Source: Conchocele bisecta
Lineage: Eukaryota > Mollusca > Bivalvia > Lucinida > Thyasiridae
Assembly: GCA_029237695.1 (NCBI GenBank)
Contig: CM055268.1
Coordinates: forward strand, 52,227,131-52,291,130
Length of the DNA stretch: 64,000 nt
Direction: 5' to 3'
A model generated the notes under the pieces. It had not been told where the DNA came from. It saw only the letters and a program-made list of their open reading frames with translations, and did no database searches. This document shows, piece after piece, positions 1 through 9,593 of the stretch; the stretch's first letter is position 1; each line of letters starts with the position of its first letter. The position numbers were made by a program, and so were the translations under genes.

Positions 1-310
1 CACTATATCATTACACACATCATAAATTTGTGTAATAATGTTTCCATTTCGCGGCCTAAAATATAGCAATAATCTGCAGGGCATTGACATTCATACTTTG
101 CTATATTAATTGTTATTGAGAGCTAATTAATATAAGTCTATGGTATGAGACAATATGATCATAAACTCACCTAGTGAAGTTTGTATTTTCTTAGGTCACT
201 TTCCACAAAGTAGAAAATAAACAAAGAATGCTTCAAATGCAAATTTGGAAATACTACTCCATCACAACGCTTTGTAATGCAATGTAATTAGAGTTATGTA
301 CTCAGAACTA
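1..310. repeat. Left-edge repeat unit, copy 1
   Basis: This AT-rich block is related to 1334-1620 and 2360-2575. All three share, in order, a 'ttcatacttygctatatt' segment, a 'gttattgagag' segment, a block ending near 'agtagaaaataaacaa' and, in copies 1 and 3, a 'gtaattagagttatgtactc' end. It has no open frame of note. The copies have diverged by substitutions and small gaps, so the duplication is old. Confidence 0.6.
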
Positions 311-377
311 TAGATGGCGCCAATAAAGTGTGTTACTAAACTAAATGATAATGTGCTGAGACAGGAAGTGTCCTTAC

Positions 378-465
378 CAGTTCTTCTATAGACCGCTTGT
401 CATATGCAATTTCTGTGAACGTTCCTGGCGTTTTATTTCTTGGATGGACTCCAGAGACATCAAAC
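378..465 (-). CDS. Putative internal exon of an unidentified gene
   Basis: On the minus strand an 88-nt block is open in one frame and framed by an acceptor (TTTGTAG) and a donor (CTG|GTAAGG). It encodes about 29 residues, starting FDVSGVHPRNKTPGTF and ending YDKRSIEEL. The composition is protein-like and unlike the surrounding repeats, and the block is not repeated elsewhere in the window. I do not recognise the family. If real, it enters in phase 1 (one base completes a split codon) and exits in phase 0, and the next exon would lie off the left edge. No partner exon was found to its right, so this could be an isolated fragment or a chance open frame with good splice sites. Confidence 0.4.
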
Positions 466-604
466 CTACAAACATATGACAGTACGTGCAAGACTTTTTT
501 CATTTCAATACATGAGTATATACAACTCACACTGCCATAGTTGCACTTTTTCCGCTTTATAGGCAACAGGTTGCACTATATCGCTACACCATGGTCAACG
601 AAAA

Positions 605-1330
605 ACAAGAGGGCCATGATGGCCCTAATTCGCTCACCGGACTCCATGAACATTCCTACCAAGTTTCGTCGAAATCCGGCTGGAGGTTCATGAGAAGATT
701 TTTTACGAATTTCTGCTATTTTTAGACGGCAGCCATCTTGGATTAGCGACGACCTCCGTTTTAACAACTGAAAAGGCTTCACCCATGGACCATAACTGTG
801 AAGTTTGGCCACCATGGGTCAAATTATGCGGTTCGTGTGAAGAAGAATTTTGAAATCTCTAATAAAAGAATGACCTTTTGGCGATCATCTTGTATTACAT
901 GACCATCCAATTTCGACAAAAAATGTACCAGAGTGATCATGCACCTCTTTGATACCTTCGATTTGATATAGACATGCATGACCATATTCGGTCAAAAATT
1001 AAATTTGACCCCACGGGCCACGCCCATTTTTGACCCAGGGTCACCATTTTAACAACTTTGAAAGAGCATTGTACATCGATCATTCTTACTAAGTCGAAAT
1101 CCGCTTGGCGGTTCTTGAGAAGAAGATTTTTTAAGAATTTGTGCTATTTTTAGACGGCGGCCATCTTGGATTAAGTAATGACGTCATTTCAACAATTTTG
1201 TAATCCCCCTACCTAAGGACCATGACCATAGGCCCAATGGTTACCGAGGAGAAGACGTTTGAAAAGTTCACGGACGGACACATTGCGGTAACAATTAATA
1301 GCTCACATGAGCTTCGCTCAGGTGAGCTAA
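605..1330 (+). mobile_element. B-family hairpin-ended element, copy 1
   Basis: It starts ACAAGAGGG with a perfect 5' hairpin (AGGGCCATGATGGCCCT), then a GCTCACC box. It ends with a long 3' hairpin (AGCTCACATGAGC, loop TTC, GCTCAGGTGAGCT) followed by an A-run. The interior is a single core unit with the repeated phrase 'GGCCATCTTGGATTA'. An uninterrupted relative of the target lies at 2085-2160, so the insertion point can be read: no target-site duplication is evident. It has no coding capacity. This fits a non-autonomous Helentron/HINE-type element. Confidence 0.7.
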
Positions 1331-1333
1331 AAA

Positions 1334-1620
1334 ATGTGTAATAGCATTTACATTTCACACACTAATTAATATAGAAAAAACGGCAGGGAGTTGGCGTTCA
1401 TACTTCAATATATTGTTATCGACAATTCTACAAAATGACACAAAAATATTACCATAAACTTATAATACCTAATAAAGTGTGTAATAGTAAAATTCTTAGG
1501 TGTCTCTCCATGAAGTAGAAAATAAACAACAAACGCTTCAAACGCACATTTGGAAAGACATATGCGCAAGAAAGCAATATGCACATTCTTAGGCCATATA
1601 CTTTGGTTCTCAGACACGGG
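1334..1620. repeat. Left-edge repeat unit, copy 2 (split by the B element)
   Basis: It continues the block at about 520-600 after the B insertion. It matches 1-310 and 2360-2575 over most of its length, including 'gacaattctacaa' and 'ataaagtgtgta' segments. It has no coding content. Confidence 0.55.
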
Positions 1621-2080
1621 GTTTGCGGAATGCGACGCAGGATGGCAGATTTTTTAAATATATTTTTTTGTTTGATAAGTTTGTCTCCAATTTTTTTTCA
1701 AGTTGCCCGATGCATATATGATCTATAAAGTAACTATAACCTCATTAGACGTGAAAAATCACCAGATTTTCGCCAGACATGATTGGATTTAACATATGTT
1801 TGCATGGTAGTATTTTTTATTGATCATGTGATGAATTTACAGTACAATTTTATTTCTCCTTTACGATACAATGCTCGACGTGCAGGGATTATTCTACTTT
1901 TTTTATTGCCTTAACTCTAACTTCTAACAAAATGCATTTCTCCGAAATTTGCTCAGATGTGTTTAGTATATACTCCATGTGTTTACAGTGTATGAGATAT
2001 GTCATTGTGATTTCATGTGAATTTAGATATAAACTATAGCTACTGGTACAAGAAAAAAACCGAAATTTTTACACACACTC
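1621..2080. other. AT-rich spacer, no recognisable feature
   Basis: I see no long open frame, RNA gene or repeat shared with the rest of the window. Confidence 0.5.
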
Positions 2081-2084
2081 AAGT

Positions 2085-2575
2085 AGCTGCATTTTCCGTT
2101 TTATAGGCAACAGGTTGCACTATATCGCTACACCACCGTCAAAGTAGAATTTACATTTCAGGCACTAAAATATAGAAAAAAGCACAGGCGATCGGCATGT
2201 TGATAGGATATTGTATTATAAATTTTTAGACATGTCGGAAAAATAAATGTAGTCATTCTATTCAAAGTATTATAATACTTTGAATAGAATGCTACATTTT
2301 ACTTTTTATGTCTAAAAAAGCATAATACACTATTATATCAATACACCGATTGCCTGTGGAAAAAACATGCATGGTGTTGACGTTTATACTTCGCTATATT
2401 GTTATTGAGAGACAATTCTACAAGGCAAGACAAAAATATTATCACAAACTCACCAAATAAAGTGTGTATTAGCAAAATTCTAAGGTCACTCAGGTTCTAA
2501 GGTAAACAAAAGAGTACGGTTTCAAACGCAAATACTACAGAAATGTAATTAGAGTTATGTACTCCGAACAAACAC
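2085..2575. repeat. Left-edge repeat unit, copy 3 (split by a palindromic MITE)
   Basis: 2085-2182 repeats the block at about 525-600 plus 1334-1380. After the MITE, 2359-2575 repeats the remainder. It serves as the uninterrupted reference for the B insertion at 605-1330. Confidence 0.6.
2183..2358. mobile_element. 176-bp palindromic MITE with direct-repeat flanks
   Basis: The ends CACAGGCGATCGG and its near complement CCGATTGCCTGTG flank a palindromic centre (CATTCTATTCAAAGTATT and its complement). GAAAAAAG lies on the left and GAAAAAAC on the right, a 7-of-8 match consistent with an 8-bp hAT-type target duplication. It sits inside left-edge repeat copy 3. Confidence 0.65.
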
Positions 2576-2748
2576 TCATGCAACTTGTATGCATGGTCAG
2601 TGCTAATATATATATAAAATCCTACATCCCCGTTTTGAGCATATATATAGCCGCCAACAGTCTCGCGAGACTAGACAGACTTTCAATGCATTTTGAGAAA
2701 ATCTCCTAAAGAGTCATTCAATTCATCCAACATCATTCACACCACACA

Positions 2749-2773
2749 CCCCCCCCCCCCCCCCCCCCCCCCC
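2749..2773. repeat. Homopolymer (C)25
   Basis: A run of 25 C sits just after a short CA-rich stretch. Its length is likely uncertain in any assembly. Confidence 0.9.
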
Positions 2774-3815
2774 AGTGTAGCCCCAATCCCATTCAGACTG
2801 CACCTGCACATCCAGACAGTCTCGTCAGAGCCTGTGCTGTTCACCATTCAATGAAACACGTACATGTACTATTTATTTATTATGCGTCTAACGTATAGTT
2901 GTGATATTTATCCGGCTTCAGGGGTGCGCTAGAAGATCAGATGTTTGAATATCCACAAATTTCATAAACCCCATTTCTCATGACCCACAAACACTGAACA
3001 GTTGAAACACTCAGTGACAGTGGCAAGCAATGAAGCATTTTTTTACCTTGCAGTTTGTGTCCCAAATGGAGATCCGTTAAATTTTTTCTCTGTCATTGCA
3101 GATGGTAACGCTATCTTACTTAATTAATGAGCATTTAGTGTCAGTCATTCTGTAAACAGAATTAAATTAATTCTATAAGCAAGTATCCAATAACTTCACA
3201 ACAATATCTTCCACTTAGCGCGAGCGATCTGCCGCGAAGTTGTCATCGGGAACAAGCGTCACATGGCAACATGAAGCTTTGCCTCGTTTTCGTTTACTTC
3301 CGGTTGTAGCTTTCTGAAGGTTTCGTTACTTTGCTTACTTTTGTCACGTACACTAAACCATTTATGATGCCGGTGGTTAGCAATTAAAGTTATTCAAGCA
3401 TGTTTATATTAGATAAGTATATATATGCTATAATGTTTACAATCAGGAAAAAATAACTTCGAATAGTATAGAGGAGAGCACTGAAAAGAGTATTCAAGGA
3501 AGATAATAACAAATAAATTGAGGATGTGGCTGGGGTACTTTTTGATTCGCTTGGACAAAAAGAATTGAAAATGCCCGGTGAAGTTCCGAGAAGCTAGCTT
3601 AGTTCTGTCAGCATTTTAATGGTTCTCCGTATAATTCGTGTGTCGTGATTGTTATCATCCTATCTGGTCAGTGACTATCAGAAACAAGTGAAAGTGAAGT
3701 GAAAGTTTGCTTGAAATTGACCAGAGGAAGAATTCACATTTTGTTTTCTAATCCTGTTTCAAACCGCCGGAGAGTTCGCACTCACACCGGGATATGTGGG
3801 AACTTTCGTAAACTA
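2774..3815. other. Unique-looking spacer
   Basis: No gene is recognisable. 2775-2860 carries a piece resembling the M-type MITE ('gcctgtgctgttcaccattc'). 3215-3320 is relatively CG-rich and could be regulatory, but nothing in the sequence proves it. Confidence 0.4.
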
Positions 3816-3832
3816 GATGGCCGCGGCCTGCA

Positions 3833-5446
3833 TGTCGCGCCTTGTGGCGAGGCATGGACACTAAACAAAAGATATAGTATAACGAAAAACTTAACCAAAA
3901 AACTTAACCAAAAACATTAACCAAAAAACTTAAGCAAAAACTTTAAATAAAAAACTTACCCAAAAACTTCAAAGTAATTTGACCTTGAAATTGGGCACAG
4001 GGGCCGCACGCGAGTGGGGTAGAATGAAAATACAGATGATGATAAACACCCACGTGAAGTTTCAAGGTAATGGGCAAAGCAGTTGCAGAGATATAGTATA
4101 CGAAAAACTTTAAACCAAAAACTTAACCAAACAACTTAACAAAAAACTTTAACCAAAAAACTTAACCAAAAACTTCAAAGTAATTTGACCTTGACATTGG
4201 GCACAGGGGCCGCACGGGAGGGGGGTCGAATGAAAATATAGATGATGATAAACACCCATGTGAAGTTTCAAGGTAATGGGCAAAGTAGTTGCAGAGATAT
4301 AGTATAACGAACAAGTTTAACCAAAAAACTTAACCAAAAAACTTAACCAAAAACTTTAACCAAAGAACTCAACCAAAAACTTTAACCAAAAAACTTAACC
4401 AAAAACTTTAACCGGACACACGTACGTCAAAGTGCCGACTATATCGCGCTTTCCGCAAGCAGGCGCGACAAAAACTTAACCAAAAAATTTAACCAAAAAA
4501 ATTAACCAAAAACTTCAAAGTAATTTGACCTTGACATTGGGCACAGGGGCCGCAGGGAAGGGGGGTAGAATGAAAATATAGATGACGATAAACACCCATG
4601 TGAAGTTTCAAGGCAATGGGCAAAGCAGTTGCAGAGATATAGTATAACGAAAAACTTTAACCAAAAAACTTAACCAAAAACTTTAACCAAACAAAAAACT
4701 TAACCAAAAACTTTAACCAAAAAGCTTAACCAAAAACTTCAAAGTAATTTGACCTTGACATTGGGCACAGGGGCCGCACGGGAGGGGGGTAGAATGAAAA
4801 TATAGATGATGATAAACACCCATGTGAAGTTTCAAGGTAATGGGCAAAGCAGTTGCAGATATATAGTACAACAAAAAACTTTAACCAAAAAACTTAACCA
4901 AAAAACTTAACCAAAAAACTTAACCAAAAACTTTAACCACAAAACTTAACCAAAAAACTTAACCAAAAACTTTAACCAAAGAACTTAACCAAAAACTTTA
5001 ACCAAAAAACTTAACCAAAAAACTTAACCAAAAACTTCAACCACAAAACTTAACCAAAAAATATAGTATAACAAAAAACTTTAACCAAAAAACTTTAACC
5101 AAAACCTTTAACCAAAAACTTCAAAGTAATTTGACCTTGACATTGGGCACAGGGGCCGCACAGGAGGGGGGTAGAATGAAAATATAGATGATGATAAACA
5201 CCCATATGAAGTTTCAAGGTAATGGGCAAAGCAGTTGCAGAGATATAGTATAACGAAAAACTTCAACCAAAAACTTTAACCAAAAAACTTAACCAAACAA
5301 CTTAACCAAAAACTTTAACCAAATAACTTAACCAAAAACTTTAACCAAAAAACTTAACCAAACAACTTAACCAAAAACTTTAACCGGACACACGTACGTA
5401 CGCCAAAGTGCCGACTATATCGCGCTTTCCGCAAGCGGGCGCGACA
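3833..5446 (+). mobile_element. E-family tandem-core element, copy 1
   Basis: The head is GATGGCCGCGGCCTGCA then TGTCGCGCCTTG. The tail is a CGCTT/AAGCG hairpin then GGGCGCGACA, so the outer 9 bp are exact inverted repeats (TGTCGCGCC and GGCGCGACA). The body has five or so cores, each with a conserved part ('GACCTTGACATTGGGCACAGG' to 'GGTAATGGGCAAAGCAG') separated by variable runs of the 11-13-nt phrase 'AACCAAAAACTT'. A complete second tail occurs inside at about 4411-4476. It is non-coding and related to 15289-17985 and 22449-24906. Confidence 0.75.
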
Positions 5447-6185
5447 AAAAATGTGATATCTACACTCTTCGAGGCAGCTAGTAAGGCATCACGGGACGGT
5501 TGAAAATAGCCAAAATTGACTGCTTTTATGAGGGTGGCGGGTGACTTATAAAAATCACCGCCTCTCACAATCAGTTAAGGAGGCTCTTGCGACAAGTATT
5601 GAAAAATACTCGCAAATGAAGTACAAATCGCGCGCCACAATAAAAATGCAGTAACCGCATCAGATGTGTTCAATTAATTTTTTACAAAGCTACCCCACCC
5701 ACCTATTTTTGGCCAGAAATTTCAACACGACTGAATTTGTCGGAATTGTTTTCATGAAAATATGAGGCACAGATACTTGGTTATGTCTTGTTCTATCACT
5801 TTGTTATGTCTTGTTCCACACCATTTTCTGAAAATGATTTTAAAGCGGGGTCATAACCACCTCAAATTTTCGCTACAAATACCCGAAAAATACCTTAAAT
5901 TCTGACGCGAAACCGTACCGGCGAGACAGCATAGCATGCGCCATTTTCCAAGTTGTCAAAATCAACCTGAGCTAACATTCAGTTTCGTAGAATTATGAAA
6001 TACTCTAAAAAATACACCTAGTCAAGCCTCCCAAAGTCAAGAAATATTCATAAACCTACTTTTCTAGACACACTGGTGTAACTTACAGGGTCGGTAATGA
6101 AGTATAGAAAATCGTCCACCCCCTTTTTAAAGCTAACTGCCCACTGTCCCGCGAGACCTAAGCTAGACTGGAAATTGAAATGCAT
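5447..6185. other. Spacer without recognisable features
   Basis: There are no credible exons, repeats shared with the window, or RNA genes in this stretch. Confidence 0.4.
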
Positions 6186-6190
6186 AAACA

Positions 6191-6420
6191 GGGGCGGATC
6201 CAGCATTTGGGGGAACGGTGGGTTGTCCTATTTTCGAGCTCCGTCCACGGAGTGTAGTTCTATATGTGATAGAACGGCGGCAAATCTATTTTTGCAATCT
6301 GTTATTCTCATTATTTGCACACCAACAACAAATACAAAGTTGGTGAAATTGTGTCACACAGAACTACACGGAGTGAAGCAAGTATGCTAGCTAGGGGGGT
6401 CCGGGGCATGTCCGTTAGGA
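6191..6420. mobile_element. Degraded element with a CAGGGGCGGAT end
   Basis: It starts CAGGGGCGGATCCAG followed by a G-run, like the intact element at 44140-44419. A C/G-rich right side 'ggggggtccggggcatg' lies near 6395, but the complementary end is missing. This is a truncated relative. Confidence 0.45.
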
Positions 6421-6589
6421 CAACTTTTGAAATCTAGATGTCCAGGAGTGCACTTAATTTCCTGTGTTTTACGGCATTTAAATTCAGACTCCAACTGGTG
6501 GTAAACTGTGATCTATGTGAACTCCGTGGCTGAACGCGCGCGGGGTTGCAACACCGGAACCCCATCAAGAAGCCTCTGATGAAGGGAGA

Positions 6590-7620
6590 CGTTGACGAAC
6601 CAATGTTTCGTATTCACAACGGTCGCTGTACCGGAGATCATCTGGCGATATCAACGCAGGGATCCAGCTCCGCCCGCCAATAACAAGAGAAAGAAAACCG
6701 TCAACAATGGATTTGGCGAGAAAACAGAGGCCAGCAGGAGGAAAATGAGTACGCTGAGCCTTCCTTCACGGCGTGAGGCGGCAACCATGCAGCCCTCACG
6801 CACCTGATATATTTCTACACTCTCTTCCGTGGTTACAGGCTCCACTCCAAGAACACCGCGGACTCCACCTGGTTTCAAGATTCTCCAGGATCAGTCTGCT
6901 GTTTTCCAGACGTCTTTGGATCAGATGGACGTGGGGTCCACCACGCGGTCACCAATGGCCAACCATGTTACGACTCCACCACCACTGCCAGCGCTTCCAG
7001 CTGCGCCACCGCCACCACCGCCACCACCGCCCCCACCGCCACCACCTACAGCCCAGACTTGATAGCATCATGCCGGATCGGGACAACAACGGCATCTACA
7101 TCGCCAGAACAGAGATAACAAGAAATGAACAGAGCAGCACATTATATACCATCGTCACACCAGCGCGCTGTCATGTAACCAGAGAACCGGCCACGTCGAC
7201 CCGCCCAGGATACATGGTGATGATACTGAGTGAAGATATGGCAAACAGCAGTCTGAATTCAAGTACGAAGATTTCAAGAGCCTGGTCGCCGTGATACAGA
7301 CGCCTTGTTTGATGGACACCATATAGATGGGTGAAGACTGAATTCGCCGGTGATGACGAGGGAATAATCAAGTACGCCAAGATGAACAATAGGAAGATAT
7401 TTGCCAAGATCATCAGGCGCTGCACACCCCTCAAGACCATCGAGGCGGTGCGAACATTTATGTTCGACGCCTACAACACACTGGTAGAAGATGGCAGAAT
7501 AATGCTGATCCGCTAGTGCCCACAAGGGGGACGTCCAGCAGGGCCACTGGTGCAGGGAAGAGGCCGGTTCTACCCAGGATCCCATTTCGACCACGGGGTA
7601 ACCCGGGGGTAGATAAACAA
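6590..7620 (+). pseudogene. Frameshifted coding-like remnant, unrecognised
   Basis: Successive plus-strand frames read like protein but are broken by stops and frameshifts. They run: a basic region near 6690-6800; a proline-rich region at 6829-7062 ending in a run of 14 prolines over a CCACCG/CCACCA microsatellite; a stretch near 7070-7290 with DRDNNGIYIARTEI; and a stretch at 7331-7516 with IIKYAKMNNRKIFAKI and FMFDAYNTLVEDG. The base composition is more GC-rich than the flanks. It may be ORF1 of a retroelement or a captured gene fragment. I could not place the family. Confidence 0.35.
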
Positions 7621-7879
7621 ACCGCCAATTTCACGGCGAACACTTAGGCGAGTAGGTCTGAACCCGTTCTATACCACGAATTCTGGCCGACATGTTTGAT
7701 CTTCTTTAATGCACACCTGCCAATTTTACGTTGGAGTTTTTACGACACCTTAAATTATTTCAAAATTACTTTTCCAAATTCGGTCGTTTTTGGACCTATA
7801 TGTCCGGAAGACCTTCGATCCAATTCCCACCCTTAAATATAAGCTAAAAAAAGGAAAGTAAGCTGCCAAAAATTTGGAA

Positions 7880-8116
7880 AACTGCAAATGCTACGCAAAT
7901 GCAATATTTAAAGCAGGAAATGCAACCTGAGCATCTCACTGAAAACAACTGGATGTCAATATATCAGCATGGGTTTAGACAAGGGTATATCTGTGTCACA
8001 CAATTACTTGAATCTATTGAATATTGGACTGAAGCAAACGACAATGGAGAGATGTGGACATCATGGCCATTGAATTCAAAGCAGTCTTCGACAAAGTACC
8101 ACAGCAATTTGTTTGT
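7880..8116 (+). pseudogene. LINE reverse transcriptase fragment, N-terminal part
   Basis: The frame reads YQHGFRQGYICVTQLLES and then WTEANDNGE, matching the fingers/palm stretch of CR1/Jockey-like non-LTR reverse transcriptases (QHGFR...C..QLLE..). Decay appears soon after at the expected 'DFSKAFDKVPH' region, which reads only as KQSSTKYH. A SINE then interrupts it. The same element resumes at 8331. It is not functional. Confidence 0.7.
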
Positions 8117-8330
8117 TTGTATATTTGTGTTTAATGACCCATCAACAGCTAAGGTCATTTAAGGCCGGACCAACCTGCTGCATTGGAGGGAAATCCCAAA
8201 ATCAGAACGGAATATTTACATCGAGAAAAAAATATGTTCAGCCCTGAAATTAGAATAACCTGACCTAGCTATAGTGCCTGGTCCATACAACACCAGTCAC
8301 TTTGCCCCTTCCCCAACAAAGATTGATCAG
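8117..8330 (-). mobile_element. SINE inserted in the LINE
   Basis: On the minus strand it carries the SINE body ending in a GTCATTAAACAC block and a simple A/C-rich tail (AAACAAACAAA). The plus strand shows 'cagctaaggtcatttaaggcc' and 'cctgaaattagaa', also found in the SINE at 16709-17177. The tRNA-like head is not obvious, so the copy is probably 5'-truncated. Confidence 0.6.
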
Positions 8331-9060
8331 CAAAATTAGAGGATTTGACATTGGCGGCACAGTCTACGGATGGATAAAGGATTTCCTAACTGACAAGAAA
8401 CAACAAGTGAATATTAATGGCCATACTTCGGAAATGAGAAATGTCACCAGTGGAGTGCCCCATGCAGGGTAGCGTATTAGGACACATCCTATTCCTAATA
8501 TTCATTAATGACCTACCAGACGCAATTAAGTGTACGTTAAGACTGTTCGCAGATGACACCAAGCTGTACTCGGCAGTGAGCAACCCAGCACAAGAAATTT
8601 ACTGCAAAACAATATACTAAAAGCGTGTGGTTGGGCAAATTTGAGGTAAATGACATTTATTGCTAAGAAATGTAAGCACATGCATTTAGGCACCAGCACA
8701 AAAACTATAAAACAGTATACCATGAAGGACTCTGAAAGTAATAACAATAAATATCAAGAGTCGAAAAAGAAAAGTATTTAGGTGTAACTTTTCAAAACAA
8801 CCTAAAATGAAACCATCACATTATATTATATTAGTGAAAAGGTCGACGAAGCAAACATAAACGGGATAATTTTCAAAACAAATACACATATGGACAGGGA
8901 AATGTTTTTTTACGCTGAATTGCCATCAACAACGTGCAAAGAAGGGTAACCAGCTGGTTGGTAGGGAATTTGGCAACTAAGCCATACCGAGAAAGACTAC
9001 TAGTGCTACCCACTCTCGAATACAGAATACTAAAGGTATGGCATCCCTTTAAATTCATTC
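8331..9060 (+). pseudogene. LINE reverse transcriptase fragment, catalytic part
   Basis: Readable pieces in shifting frames are IRGFDIGGTVYGWIKDFL, KKQQVNINGHTSEMRNV, TSGVP, ILFLIFINDLPDAIK and RLFADDTKLYSAVSNP. FADD is the catalytic box C motif. Later PYRERLLVLPTLEYR matches the thumb-like C-terminal stretch of CR1-type elements. Frameshifts lie at about 8467, 8600 and beyond, so it is dead. The clade (CR1/L2 versus Jockey) is inferred. Confidence 0.75.
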
Positions 9061-9220
9061 CTACATTTTATAATTAAGAGCAACCATGGAAGTCAATTAG
9101 TAACGTAATACGAAGGAAAAACAAGAAGAAAAATACATAAGAAACTACGTGTTTATATAGACCTAGTCTATATCCGGTCTCAACGAATTGTATGAACTGT
9201 AATTATTATATGTTTTCGGC
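9061..9220. other. Junction between two LINE remnants
   Basis: It is AT-rich with no readable coding matches. Probably LINE tail or flank. Confidence 0.35.
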
Positions 9221-9224
9221 GTGC

Positions 9225-9545
9225 TCTTGGCTCGACAGTGACAGCTGTCAGAAAGAGGATCACTATATATAAGGTCAGATTTGCCACTGGAACCTATATA
9301 CTAGCTCCAAGTCAACAACACAGTTCAGTCAATATACAGTGGAAATTGCATGCCCCAGAGGAAGCATAGAGGAAGAGAACGCCTCCGATATGCTCCTTTC
9401 ATGCCCAGCACTCCATGAAATTTGCAAAATAAATAAAAATCCAATATTTCTTAATGAAATCCGGAAAACTATTCGTCCAGAAATGTGCCGCACTATAGAT
9501 ATATCAAACATCTTGGACATAGAACACCCAGACTTATAAACTCTC
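9225..9545 (+). pseudogene. C-terminus of a second LINE
   Basis: One frame reads FATGTYILASSQQHS. After a frameshift the next reads CPRGSIEEENASDMLLSCPAL and ends DIEHPDL followed by a stop. The spacing resembles the C-terminal zinc-binding region of molluscan LINEs (GTYIL...CPLC...E..LL.CPAL), though the first cysteine pair is damaged. It has a 3'-like end and is then cut by the foldback element. Confidence 0.6.
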
Positions 9546-9593
9546 AGTCTGTACTGCAATATTGAGTACATGGGGCGTAAGTGTTGCCTGTAC

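Noticed and set aside
6829..7062. A proline-rich protein gene
   Set aside because: The proline run is a CCACCG/CCACCA microsatellite and the frame is broken on both sides; kept only as part of a pseudogene-like region.
7880..9060. Functional reverse transcriptase gene
   Set aside because: Several frameshifts and a SINE insertion destroy it.
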